Shown here: one piece after another, positions 18,741 through 26,836 of the stretch | Numbering within the stretch: position 1 is the first letter of the stretch | Layout of the letters: the number at the start of each line of letters is the position of its first letter | Source: Tellurirhabdus bombi | Lineage (GTDB): Bacteria > Bacteroidota > Bacteroidia > Cytophagales > Spirosomataceae | Assembly: GCF_021484805.1 (NCBI RefSeq) | Contig: NZ_CP090557.1 | Location: 2,864,001-2,928,000, forward strand | Length of the DNA: 64,000 nucleotides | Reading direction: 5' to 3' | The notes under the pieces: model-generated | Seen by the model: only the letters and a program-made list of their open reading frames with translations | Told to the model about the DNA's origin: nothing | Databases searched by the model: none | Position numbers and translations under genes: made by a program

Positions 18741-18785
18741 ATAGGAATATCCTCATGAGATAAACAATGCCAGGTAAGCTCCGGT

Positions 18786-19013
18786 TCAGAATGGAGCCAC
18801 CTCGTCGAACACTACTTCGTCAATTTCCGCAACGGGGACAGTATGCCGGTGACCAATGTTGTCACGCAAGCTTAGTTGGCTCTCCTGGACAGCGGTCAGA
18901 CGCCCGTGTAGCGTTCGACCATCCAGAAACACCAGATTAACTTCGGTTCCCGTTAGGCGAGCAGTTTGTTCGAGAAGGTTTGCTGCCCGGATGCGAATTA
19001 AACGTTTACCCAT
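18786..19013 (-). CDS. small Sm-like (Hfq/LSm-type) fold candidate
   Basis: 75 residues. A short N-terminal helix (RIRAANLLEQTARL) is followed by a five-strand-like pattern: GTEVNLVFLDGR, TLHGRLTAVQE, SQLSLRDN, HRHTVPVAEIDEVVFDE. The helix plus DG turn, HGRL strand and final I..V strand match the layout of Sm-fold proteins such as Hfq. That assignment rests on pattern only: the Hfq Sm2 motif (YKH) is not clearly present. It lies between porD and recN on the same strand. It may bind RNA or may be an Sm-like protein-interaction module. Confidence 0.6.
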   Translation of the reverse strand: MGKRLIRIRAANLLEQTARLTGTEVNLVFLDGRTLHGRLTAVQESQLSLRDNIGHRHTVPVAEIDEVVFDEVAPF

Positions 19014-19091
19014 GAAATTACACCGGATTTTCGATGTATAATGAATGAAAATTAATAAGTACCGAAATTAGTGATTCAAATGGAAGAACGA

Positions 19092-20003
19092 TCAGCGAAG
19101 CAATTTTCGGTAAAGTTCGGTTTTGCTAGGGTCGAGTGACGAAAGTACAGTAAAGGCTTTCTGCCGTTCATCGCGCGTTCCTTCATACAGAATGTTGTAA
19201 AGTTCCTCGCCCTTGGCATCAAAGAACGTATTGATAACGATGGAGTTAGGGCGTTGCTGGCTAACTTGTTGGATCGCTGACAATACTCCAATAACCTGCT
19301 GCCGTGAGCCAGCCGGATTCTGTGCAAACGTATCCAGCGCTTGCCGATGATACGTATAAAGCGCTTCGTGAAAAGGAATAAATTGCTGGCTTTGCAGGTT
19401 TTCAATCATCCAGTAGCGATTTCTTAAATCACCCTGTGCATTCCAGCCTGCACCGCTCGGAGCCAGGTTCATGATATTGAAAGCACGCTGGTAAAAAGGT
19501 TTTCCGCCTTGTTTCCCGAACGTATCATAATCGGTGCCCAGAATGATCATGGCGTGAAAAGCCAGCAGCGAGGTTAACTCGTTCTGGTAGGTGTTTTCGT
19601 TGAAATACATGGGGTCGTTCTGGCGGTAATTAAAATTGAACGTATTGTCCATGTATCGTAGCGTAACGGTTTCATAGCCAGTGCCATAAACCGGTCGCGT
19701 AACCAGTATCTGTGTACGACATTCGTATGTATTTTGTACCGGAACGCGGATAACATTAATCTGCAACCGGCAATTAATTCGTTCTTCAGGGCTGTAATTG
19801 TCGTTTGTCCAGCGGCGATTATTCATAAAATCCGTAATGAACGCCTGAAGCTGGGGAAAAATCTGCCGGTCTGTGGATGCTTTAAAATCCGTTTGCTCGG
19901 TATTGATAATCACCTGGCAATTCAGTTCCTGGGCATGAACCTGCCTACCGAGCAGGCAGAGCAGAAGGACAGCAAGAAGCGATAGTATAGATGTTGGTTT
20001 CAT
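19092..20003 (-). CDS. porD: type IX secretion protein PorD (DUF4835)
   Basis: 303 residues with a cleavable signal peptide (LLAVLLLCLLG, cleavage near VHAQ). ELNCQVIINTEQ at the mature N-terminus, FMNNRRWTND, YGTGYETVTLRYMDN and AFHAMIILGTDYDTFG are the hallmark blocks of DUF4835, the family of Porphyromonas PorD needed for T9SS function. Position between coaBC and recN is the conserved Bacteroidota arrangement. The stop of coaBC and this start overlap by 4 nt. The biochemical role of PorD is not settled. Confidence 0.88.
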   Translation of the reverse strand: MKPTSILSLLAVLLLCLLGRQVHAQELNCQVIINTEQTDFKASTDRQIFPQLQAFITDFMNNRRWTNDNYSPEERINCRLQINVIRVPVQNTYECRTQILVTRPVYGTGYETVTLRYMDNTFNFNYRQNDPMYFNENTYQNELTSLLAFHAMIILGTDYDTFGKQGGKPFYQRAFNIMNLAPSGAGWNAQGDLRNRYWMIENLQSQQFIPFHEALYTYHRQALDTFAQNPAGSRQQVIGVLSAIQQVSQQRPNSIVINTFFDAKGEELYNILYEGTRDERQKAFTVLSSLDPSKTELYRKLLR

Positions 20004-21211
20004 GCGATTGATACCTCTTTTTCCACAAGTTGCAGCAAATCAGCGGCCACTTCATCTTTCGATTTCAGAGCAAACTCGTGAATCTTTTCCTTTTTATCAA
20101 TAACGGTAATTTTGTTGGTATCGTGTCCAAACCCAGCCCCTGAATCGCGTAAGGAGTTAAGAACAATAAAGTCGAAATTTTTGCGGTGAAGTTTATTAAT
20201 GGCATTAGCCAGTTCGTCATTGGTTTCAAGCGCAAAACCAACCATAAACTGGTCTGCGCGTTTCTGCTTTCCTAAAGTAGCGGCAATATCAATCGTTCGG
20301 CTCAACTCAATGTTAAAATGGGCGTCTTGCTTCTTGATCTTTTGCGTGGCTGGGTGAGCGGGAGTATAGTCGGCCACGGCAGCAGCCAATATAATGATGT
20401 CTGCTCTAGAAAAGTGCTCGGAAGTAGCCTCAAACATCTCCTGCGCTGAACGCACCGAAAGCCGCCGAATCGCGGGATCGGGGAGAGGCAACGCCGTCGG
20501 ACCGCTAACGAGGGTGACCGTAGCGCCCGCCTGAGCAAAGGCTTTAGCGAGGGCATAGCCCATTTTACCAGAAGAGTGATTGCTAATAAATCGTACCGGA
20601 TCGATGGGTTCCTGCGTGGGTCCAGCCGTGATCAGAACGTGTTTAGTCGCCAGAAGGGACCGATGAGCGAAGTAACGCTCCAACTCCTGAATAATGTGTT
20701 CTGGCTCGGCCAACCGGCCTTCGCCAACTAAACCGCTGGCTAGCTCGCCGTGTTCAGCTCGAATAACTCGATTACCAAATGATTCCAGCCGTTGTAGGTT
20801 CTCTACAGTAGTGGGGTGGCGGTACATATCCAGATCCATAGCCGGAGCTACAAAAACCGGACACTTGGCGGACAGGTAAACAGCCGACAGCAGATCATCA
20901 CAAAAGCCATGTGCCATTCGGGCCAGCGTATGGGCGGAGGCCGGAGCAATTACCACCAAATCAGCCCATAAGCCCAATTCAACGTGGTTGTTCCAACTGC
21001 CTGTCTCGTCATGGACAAACTGGGTCAGCACCGGTTTTTTCGAAAGGGTAGCCAGCGTTAAAGGGGTAATAAAATCCGTAGCGGCTTTGGTCATTACCAC
21101 CTGAACTTCCGCGCCTGCTTTCACCAGAAGCCGAATGAGAAGGGCCGATTTATAGGCGGAGATGCTACCAGTTACGCCCAGTAAGATCCTTTTACCCGTA
21201 AGTAGAGACAT
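20000..21211 (-). CDS. coaBC: bifunctional phosphopantothenoylcysteine decarboxylase / synthase
   Basis: Makes phosphopantetheine from phosphopantothenate and cysteine in coenzyme A synthesis. I start at the ATG giving MSLLTGKRILLGVTGSISAYK, the family start; 14 upstream codons have no family resemblance. The N-terminal flavoprotein decarboxylase (about residues 1-185) has VTGSISAYKS and APAMDLDMY (PAMN-like). The C-terminal synthase has ITAGPTQEPIDPVRFISNHSSGKMG. 403 residues is standard. Another CoA gene, coaX, lies elsewhere in the window. Confidence 0.95.
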   Translation of the reverse strand: MSLLTGKRILLGVTGSISAYKSALLIRLLVKAGAEVQVVMTKAATDFITPLTLATLSKKPVLTQFVHDETGSWNNHVELGLWADLVVIAPASAHTLARMAHGFCDDLLSAVYLSAKCPVFVAPAMDLDMYRHPTTVENLQRLESFGNRVIRAEHGELASGLVGEGRLAEPEHIIQELERYFAHRSLLATKHVLITAGPTQEPIDPVRFISNHSSGKMGYALAKAFAQAGATVTLVSGPTALPLPDPAIRRLSVRSAQEMFEATSEHFSRADIIILAAAVADYTPAHPATQKIKKQDAHFNIELSRTIDIAATLGKQKRADQFMVGFALETNDELANAINKLHRKNFDFIVLNSLRDSGAGFGHDTNKITVIDKKEKIHEFALKSKDEVAADLLQLVEKEVSIA

Positions 21212-21233
21212 AAATGGAGAAGGCTTAATGACA

Positions 21234-21299
21234 AAGACGCTACGTCTGCACAAGATTCGCTGAAAATTTCAGGGCGAACTTTTACAGACGTAGCGTCTT
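21234..21299. repeat. inverted repeat between rpoZ and coaBC
   Basis: A perfect 15-bp inverted repeat: AAGACGCTACGTCTG (21234-21248) and its complement (21285-21299), with a 36-nt spacer. Each arm is itself near-palindromic (AGACG-3 nt-CGTCT), so the site may be a mobile intergenic repeat as well as an intercistronic hairpin. No U tract follows, so it is not a classical terminator. Confidence 0.7.
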
Positions 21300-21328
21300 G
21301 CAATTAGAGGATCGTCTTTACGTTAGAA

Positions 21329-21643
21329 CTAGTTGGTCGCGTCCTGATCGGTATAACGCCACTGTACTTTATCGTCCAGAAATTCGTCGGTTGCCAGCGT
21401 TGTTGGCTTTGGCAGCCGTTCGTAATATTTTGAAATCTCGATTTGCTCGCGGTTCTCGAAAACTTCTTCAAGATTATCTACTGCCGAAGCAAACTCAGAA
21501 AGTTTGTTGCTGAGTTCTTCTTTCATGCGGGTAGATATCTGCCGTGCGCGTTTAGAAACTACCGATACAGATTCATATAAGTTACCGGTTTTAGCGGCGA
21601 TTGTATCCGCGTCGCGCGTAGTCAGTGAAGGATTAGATGCCAT
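21329..21643 (-). CDS. rpoZ: RNA polymerase omega-like subunit (RpoZ/Rpb6 family)
   Basis: 104 residues. TRDADTIAAKTGNLYESVSVVSKRARQI matches the Bacteroidota omega-like family in which the N-terminal helix pair and the SKRARQI motif correspond to the Rpb6/omega core. In this phylum the gene sits between bamD and coaBC, as here. Omega assists folding of the beta-prime subunit and assembly of RNA polymerase. The start follows the bamD stop by 14 nt. Confidence 0.85.
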   Translation of the reverse strand: MASNPSLTTRDADTIAAKTGNLYESVSVVSKRARQISTRMKEELSNKLSEFASAVDNLEEVFENREQIEISKYYERLPKPTTLATDEFLDDKVQWRYTDQDATN

Positions 21644-21657
21644 ATCGTTTGTACTGC

Positions 21658-22545
21658 TTAATTTGATGCTGTTGCTGTTGAGACTTTGCCGGCAGGCTGT
21701 GATTCAGGCTTTTTCTCTTTTTCTTCTTTGTTGATGCGTTCCAGTTCTTTCTGGCTATCTGTAAACAGCTTTTCTGCCGTGCGGGCATATTTGCTGTTTG
21801 GGTATTTATCAACAAATCCCTGATAAAAAGTAACCACTTCCTGGTACCGTTCTTTCTGCTTTTCTACCGAGCTATTTTGCGCCAGGCTATGCTGGGCATC
21901 AACCCGTAAATAAGCTAATTCTTCATTAAAACCGGAGTCTGGGTATTCGCGCTGAAAATTGTTGATAGACACGACGGCTGACCGGTAATTAGCGATATTT
22001 GCCGCGCTGGTTTTATAATATAGTTTGGCCTTATCGTATGATTTACGCTCTAGCTTATTGCGCAGATCCAGAATCATGGTGGTACATTCCTTGCTAAAGG
22101 GGCTGGTTGGGAATGTGTTAACAAAATCCTGAAGAGCGGCAACGGCGGTCAGTGAGTTAGACTGATCCAGGTTGTAACTCGGTGAATCCTTATACAGAGA
22201 AAGCGCATACATATACATGGCTTCCTGGGCATAATCGCTTCGCGCAAATGTTTCGTAAAACTGCTTGAAGTGAAAAGACGACAATTGGTAATTTCCCTGG
22301 TGGTACTCGGTGTAGGCCCGGTAAAATTGGGCCATTTCTGACTCGGTACTTCCTTTTAGGATGGGTATAATTTCTTCAAACAATAGACCAGATCGGTACC
22401 AGTCTCCTTTTTTGAAATAACTAACGGCAGCTTGATATTTCTCAACGTCCGTCCCCTTTTTCTGAAGTTTCTGAAATGGGCTGCACGAAGCCAAAAACAC
22501 CAGCAACGCCACTCCAATAATCCCTGCTCTCCGACAATGTTGCAT
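21658..22545 (-). CDS. bamD: outer membrane protein assembly lipoprotein BamD
   Basis: A TPR lipoprotein of the BAM machine that inserts beta-barrel proteins. The chosen ATG gives MQHCRRAGIIGVALLVFLASC, with a lipobox; ten upstream codons add nothing family-like. TPR-type helices follow (KYQAAVSYFKKGDWYRS, EMAQFYRAYTEYHQGNYQLS, YAQEAMYMYALSLYKD). 295 residues is within the Bacteroidota range. It leads the leftward operon with rpoZ, coaBC and porD. Confidence 0.9.
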   Translation of the reverse strand: MQHCRRAGIIGVALLVFLASCSPFQKLQKKGTDVEKYQAAVSYFKKGDWYRSGLLFEEIIPILKGSTESEMAQFYRAYTEYHQGNYQLSSFHFKQFYETFARSDYAQEAMYMYALSLYKDSPSYNLDQSNSLTAVAALQDFVNTFPTSPFSKECTTMILDLRNKLERKSYDKAKLYYKTSAANIANYRSAVVSINNFQREYPDSGFNEELAYLRVDAQHSLAQNSSVEKQKERYQEVVTFYQGFVDKYPNSKYARTAEKLFTDSQKELERINKEEKEKKPESQPAGKVSTATASN

Positions 22546-22635
22546 AAGACTGCAAAAATAATAAAAATCAGCCAAATCACTATTATTCAGATAACGAAGA
22601 TCGGATTGAAATAGTGCAGTAGCGGTGAATGCAAA

Positions 22636-22694
22636 CCGCCGCTATGGTTGAAGTCCGGGTAGTGAAACACCCTAAACTTCGCGTATAGCGGCGG
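22636..22694. repeat. hairpin between bamD and the T9SS protein gene
   Basis: Perfect 10-bp arms CCGCCGCTAT (22636-22645) and ATAGCGGCGG (22685-22694) with further inner pairing (GAAGT with ACTTC). It follows the stop of the leftward gene at 22711. It may be a terminator lacking a strong U tract, or an intergenic repeat. Confidence 0.55.
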
Positions 22695-22710
22695 CCTTGT
22701 TATAAATTAC

Positions 22711-23358
22711 TTACTGGTGTCGAACTAAAAACTTTTTGGTAGCAACCTTCTTGCCATCCAGCGAAAGCGTATAAAAATAAACGCCATTGTTCCAATCACG
22801 GGTTGGTATACGAAGCCTGCGGTCACTGCGGTCAAGGGAGTGCTCAGCAACAGGCGACCCAAGTACGTTAGACAGTAAAATTTTAGCCTCGTTAACGTTT
22901 CCTATTATTTGAAAATCTACCTCCGCATAATCTTCAACAACTGGATTAGGGTAAATATTTGAGACGGAAATTCGTTCATTGGCAAACATCCGTTCTTCCG
23001 ATTTCTTCGATTCTTCAGCCGTTGAATGACGTGTTTCAGCCACTGAGGCGCTGCTGGCTTCTGAGGAGGTTGCCCGGGCTAGCACTTTAGGCGTCGAAGA
23101 AGAAAGCAGTTTCGTGCGGAAATATTCACTAATGGCCGTATTCTTTCGAACAGTCACACCACGATCAGGTACATTAACAGCAGATTGCTTTAAAAAAGGC
23201 AATTTCTTAGAGGAAATATCACGCTGCTCGGTCGAAGCAGGTTTTCGCCCCATTTCTAATCGGCTTTTAGGCGTACTATCTGTCTGAGCCTGTAAGCTCG
23301 TCGACAGCAGCAAGGCTAGTCCGGTTAAACAAAAATATAATTGTATAGATTTTTTCAT
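22711..23358 (-). CDS. secreted protein with T9SS type A sorting domain
   Basis: 215 residues. A signal peptide (LTGLALLLSTSLQAQ) is followed by about 110 residues of low-complexity, Ser/Lys/Glu-rich sequence with no recognised domain. A C-terminal Por secretion tail (about 135-215) starts at ISVSNIYPNPVVEDYAEV and ends with GVYFYTLSLDGKKVATKKFLV. The tail directs type IX secretion and surface attachment. The passenger is too short and simple to assign a function. Confidence 0.82.
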   Translation of the reverse strand: MKKSIQLYFCLTGLALLLSTSLQAQTDSTPKSRLEMGRKPASTEQRDISSKKLPFLKQSAVNVPDRGVTVRKNTAISEYFRTKLLSSSTPKVLARATSSEASSASVAETRHSTAEESKKSEERMFANERISVSNIYPNPVVEDYAEVDFQIIGNVNEAKILLSNVLGSPVAEHSLDRSDRRLRIPTRDWNNGVYFYTLSLDGKKVATKKFLVRHQ

Positions 23359-23463
23359 AGTTGGTACTCTTCATAGTAGGGTGGATATATGTGCCCACCA
23401 CAAACATATTAAAAAAAAAAGGAAAGCAAACGAGCACTTCCTTAAAAAATTGCAATATTTTTA

Positions 23464-25188
23464 TTATTTGTCTATTAGAACTGTTTTACCCCCCAAAGGT
23501 TTAGCCGAAACAGTGGTTTTTAATGACTTTTCCTTTGGCTTTTCAAGTTGCTTGTCCGGTTTATTCTCCAAGCCTAAGACTTGAGCTTTAGTCGGTTGGT
23601 CCTCTTTTCGCCAATTAAAGCCATCCAATTGCTTTTTTCCATCCCGTAATTCATGAGGTGGCACAAACTGCGAATCTGGTTGACCGATAAACTTAATATT
23701 TTTCACTTTCCGGTCGTCAAATCGAATGTTCATCTTGCTGCACTGGACGTGATTCATTCCCACTAATTTATTTTTTTCGTCCAGCGCGAAATAGTTGCTT
23801 TCTCCATTGCCTTCTACTACAACCAGCTCAATATCGGAGCGATCAAATTTGGGTTTATAATCGAAATATGCCGTAATGCTTCGTCCTTTGACCTGGTTGA
23901 ATTGTTGCAAGGTATCTTGAGATATGACAAAAGATTTGGTCCGAAGATACATAGTATGGATACGATTATTTTTCAGCTTGGCAGTCATAGAGTCTGCCTC
24001 CATCTGATAATTCGTGCTCCAAACAATCGGATCACGGAAAAAATAGATGGTTGAATCGGCCGTTTCATAGACAATAGAATCGCATTTACTCTGTAGGTCA
24101 GATTTGAAGATCAATACGTTATGATGACCAATCAATCTTCGTTTTGTATTATTTGCTGTGGTGCTACCGGGCTTGGTGATTTTAGGATTTTTGTCTGGTA
24201 TTTCGAACGACCAAAGTGTGTCCGCACGCATAAAAAGTGTATCTGCTCCACTAATACTTTGCACGACCGCATTCCCAACCATGCGCGCTACGCCAGCCTG
24301 TCGGTTATAGCGGCCAAAATTGCCCGTTAAGGTTGTCTTATCATTTTTAGCAACGAGAACCACATTTCCTTTTGCTACATAAAATTCGCTGGTGCTATTG
24401 CCACCAAGTGAATCACCCGTCAGGGTATATTTGTCCGTTTCTACGGTTGCGCGGCGCTGGAAATTAGAGACTCGGGAAATGGTGTTGTACTGGCCTTCTT
24501 TGGCAATCAGGGTCCCATCCTTACTGATGATTTTCGTTGGCCCCTGAAACGTTGCAATTTTGGTCAGCGAGTTATAGAGCAGCGAATCGGCTGTTAGTGT
24601 ATACTTGGGGTTAACAATTTTGACATTCCGGCGAAATTCGAATTGTTTGGTTTGGGTATAGTAATCGCCTTCCCGACTCGTCAGGATATTTTCGCTATCT
24701 ATGATGCGGCCATTCACCGGATAGCTGGCTTTCCCAATGGCCATATCGTAGTTGAGGCGCTGGGTTGTAAGCGTCATTTTACGGTCGCGGAGTACCACGT
24801 TTCCGCGTACATTTGCCTGCCGATTTGCTCCGTAATAATACATTGTGTCACCTTTTACGCTAACCGTATCGCCCTGCACCATGCGGGCGTGTCCGTACGC
24901 TTCAATTGTGTTGGTCGTCCGGTTCTGAATGGCCCGGTCGCAATACATGAGCGCGCCTTTGTGTTTCAAAACCACATTACCCGTCAGTTCGCGGACCTCT
25001 TCACTGCCGGTTTTTAACCCTTTTAAGGTTTGAGCGCGGACAATTTCGACCACATCGTCACCCGCGGCTGGCTGACTAACCTGCGCCTGGGCGCTACCCA
25101 CAAAGAAGCTTAGGAGTATCGTTAGAATACCCTGGACAATTCTGTTATTAATGACCCGATGTACCGGTAAATCGTTGCAACTCATCAC
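23464..25188 (-). CDS. OstA/LptA-like organic solvent tolerance protein
   Basis: 574 residues with a signal peptide (ILLSFFVGSAQAQ). Repeated OstA-type beta-jellyroll strands run through most of the length: VLKHKGALMYCDRA, ARMVQGDTVSVKGDTMYYYG, TQRLNYDMAIGKASYP, ATFQGPTKIISKDGTLIAKEGQYNT. This is the Bacteroidota OstA-like family related to LptA and the LptD N-terminus, thought to form the periplasmic LPS bridge. It lies apart from lptC in the window. The C-terminal 60 residues are Lys/Pro-rich and not part of the fold. Confidence 0.85.
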   Translation of the reverse strand: MMSCNDLPVHRVINNRIVQGILTILLSFFVGSAQAQVSQPAAGDDVVEIVRAQTLKGLKTGSEEVRELTGNVVLKHKGALMYCDRAIQNRTTNTIEAYGHARMVQGDTVSVKGDTMYYYGANRQANVRGNVVLRDRKMTLTTQRLNYDMAIGKASYPVNGRIIDSENILTSREGDYYTQTKQFEFRRNVKIVNPKYTLTADSLLYNSLTKIATFQGPTKIISKDGTLIAKEGQYNTISRVSNFQRRATVETDKYTLTGDSLGGNSTSEFYVAKGNVVLVAKNDKTTLTGNFGRYNRQAGVARMVGNAVVQSISGADTLFMRADTLWSFEIPDKNPKITKPGSTTANNTKRRLIGHHNVLIFKSDLQSKCDSIVYETADSTIYFFRDPIVWSTNYQMEADSMTAKLKNNRIHTMYLRTKSFVISQDTLQQFNQVKGRSITAYFDYKPKFDRSDIELVVVEGNGESNYFALDEKNKLVGMNHVQCSKMNIRFDDRKVKNIKFIGQPDSQFVPPHELRDGKKQLDGFNWRKEDQPTKAQVLGLENKPDKQLEKPKEKSLKTTVSAKPLGGKTVLIDK

Positions 25189-25303
25189 GAAATAATTCCC
25201 TGCTTTTTTACTTCTGGAAGCGGATTAACTTTTTTGCCTTCTTCCGGAACATATTGTGTTATTTTCACGCTACAAAACTACGGCTTCGGTCTGAAACCCA
25301 ACG

Positions 25304-26650
25304 ATGCGAGACGCGTTTTTAAGCTTTCTTAACAAAGAACAACTTTTCCAACCAACTGATTCAGTGCTTTTGGCCGTTAGCGGCGGAATTGATTCTGTGG
25401 CCATGGTAGACCTGTTTCTGGCAACGGAAGTTTCGGTGGGGATTGCGCATGTCAATTTTGGGTTGCGCGGCGAAGAATCTGAGGGCGACGAACAATTTGT
25501 GCGGGACCTAGCGAAGCGACACAGCATTCCCTTTTATACTACCCGTTTTAATACCTTATCGCTCGCCAGTGAGCAAGGAGTCTCTACGCAAATGATGGCC
25601 CGGCAACTGCGGTATGACTGGTTTGGACAACTCGCCAGGGAATATGGCTATAGCTGCGTGGCAACCGCCCACCATAGCGATGATAATCTCGAAACGGTGC
25701 TGTTAAATTTGATTCGTGGTACGGGCGTAGCAGGTTTACGTGGTATTTCGGTTCAGCAGGACTTTCCGTGGGGGCGCCTGGTCCGACCGCTTTGGTTTGC
25801 TAGCCGGGCTGATCTTGAGCAGTATGTGCAGGAGCAGGGTTTGCCCTGGCGCGAAGATAGCTCTAATGTGGAGGATAAATACCGGCGGAATCGGTTGCGC
25901 CACCAGGTTGTGCCGGTATTGAAAGAGCTGAATCCGAATCTACTGCAAACAATCCAGGCTACGTACGAGCGAGTGGGAGCGGCTGAGAATTTAGTGGAGC
26001 AAGCACTGAGTCATTCCTGGAAAGCACTTATTCAGCAGCAGGGTGAGCGCCTGTTTATTCCTTTGCAAGCGCTTCAGGCACTACCGGAATGGCCCTTCAG
26101 ACTATCCGAATGGTTACGGCCATTTGGGTTTCGTTATGCGCAAATTCAGCCGATAGCCGAAGCGGTTCGCGGAACGTCGTTTGGCCAAACGTTTGAGTCG
26201 GGGACGCACCGGATTCTGCGGGATCGCGAAGCCTTGGTGATTACCCCGAAAGGGGCCAACGAAACAACGGAAATAAGTCTGGATCAGTTGCCAACGGAGC
26301 CTCTACGGATAGATGAGCATCTTTCGTTGGTATTTAGTTGCCAGGAAAAGCCAACTGATTTTATCATTCCGGCTGATGCGCGGGTGGCTTGTCTGGACGC
26401 TGATCAAGTGAAGTGGCCCTTAACCATTCGTCGGTGGCGGGCGGGAGACCGTTTTCAGCCGCTGGGAATGAAAGGTAGTCAGGCAATTGGAGATTGGTTT
26501 ACGAACCGAAAAATCGCACTTCACAAGCGGGAATCCAGTTATGTGCTCTTGTCGGGAGAGACGATTGTCTGGTTGATTGGCTACCGAATTGATAACCGGT
26601 TTCGCCTGCAAGAACAAACCCATAAGTTGTTATTTATTAAGGTATTGTAA
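25304..26650 (+). CDS. tilS: tRNA(Ile)-lysidine synthase
   Basis: Converts C34 of the CAU-anticodon isoleucine tRNA to lysidine so that it reads AUA. The PP-loop motif SGGIDS is at residues 26-31, and ATAHHSDDNLETVLLNLIRGTG follows. The C-terminal domain with WRAGDRFQPLGMKGSQAIGDWFTNRKI completes the family. 448 residues is normal. A tRNA with CAU anticodon is present later in the window. Divergent from the OstA-like gene. Confidence 0.96.
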   Translation: MRDAFLSFLNKEQLFQPTDSVLLAVSGGIDSVAMVDLFLATEVSVGIAHVNFGLRGEESEGDEQFVRDLAKRHSIPFYTTRFNTLSLASEQGVSTQMMARQLRYDWFGQLAREYGYSCVATAHHSDDNLETVLLNLIRGTGVAGLRGISVQQDFPWGRLVRPLWFASRADLEQYVQEQGLPWREDSSNVEDKYRRNRLRHQVVPVLKELNPNLLQTIQATYERVGAAENLVEQALSHSWKALIQQQGERLFIPLQALQALPEWPFRLSEWLRPFGFRYAQIQPIAEAVRGTSFGQTFESGTHRILRDREALVITPKGANETTEISLDQLPTEPLRIDEHLSLVFSCQEKPTDFIIPADARVACLDADQVKWPLTIRRWRAGDRFQPLGMKGSQAIGDWFTNRKIALHKRESSYVLLSGETIVWLIGYRIDNRFRLQEQTHKLLFIKVL

Positions 26651-26708
26651 CTTAAATGTTACTCTTGATGGTTATTATTTAACTTATTGATTTCTAGCAA
26701 ATTGGCTT

Positions 26709-26716
26709 TATTTTTG
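26709..26716 (+). promoter_or_regulatory. probable -7 box for the PorE-like gene
   Basis: TATTTTTG fits TAnnTTTG. It lies 120 nt upstream of the chosen ATG at 26837 and so favours that start over the longer frame beginning at 26687. Confidence 0.4.
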
Positions 26717-26836
26717 TGGTTAAATAATTTGCTGGCTACTTCGCCTGTTATTAACTTGGTAAGTTTTTTAATTGGCATTTTGGCATCTATTTTGTTACCT
26801 GCTAGGCGAATGATCAGAATTAATTCGATATCTTCT

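Noticed and set aside
26687-26836. N-terminal extension of the PorE-like protein (50 codons).
   Set aside because: The internal ATG at 26837 gives a clean signal peptide and a promoter box lies within the extension.
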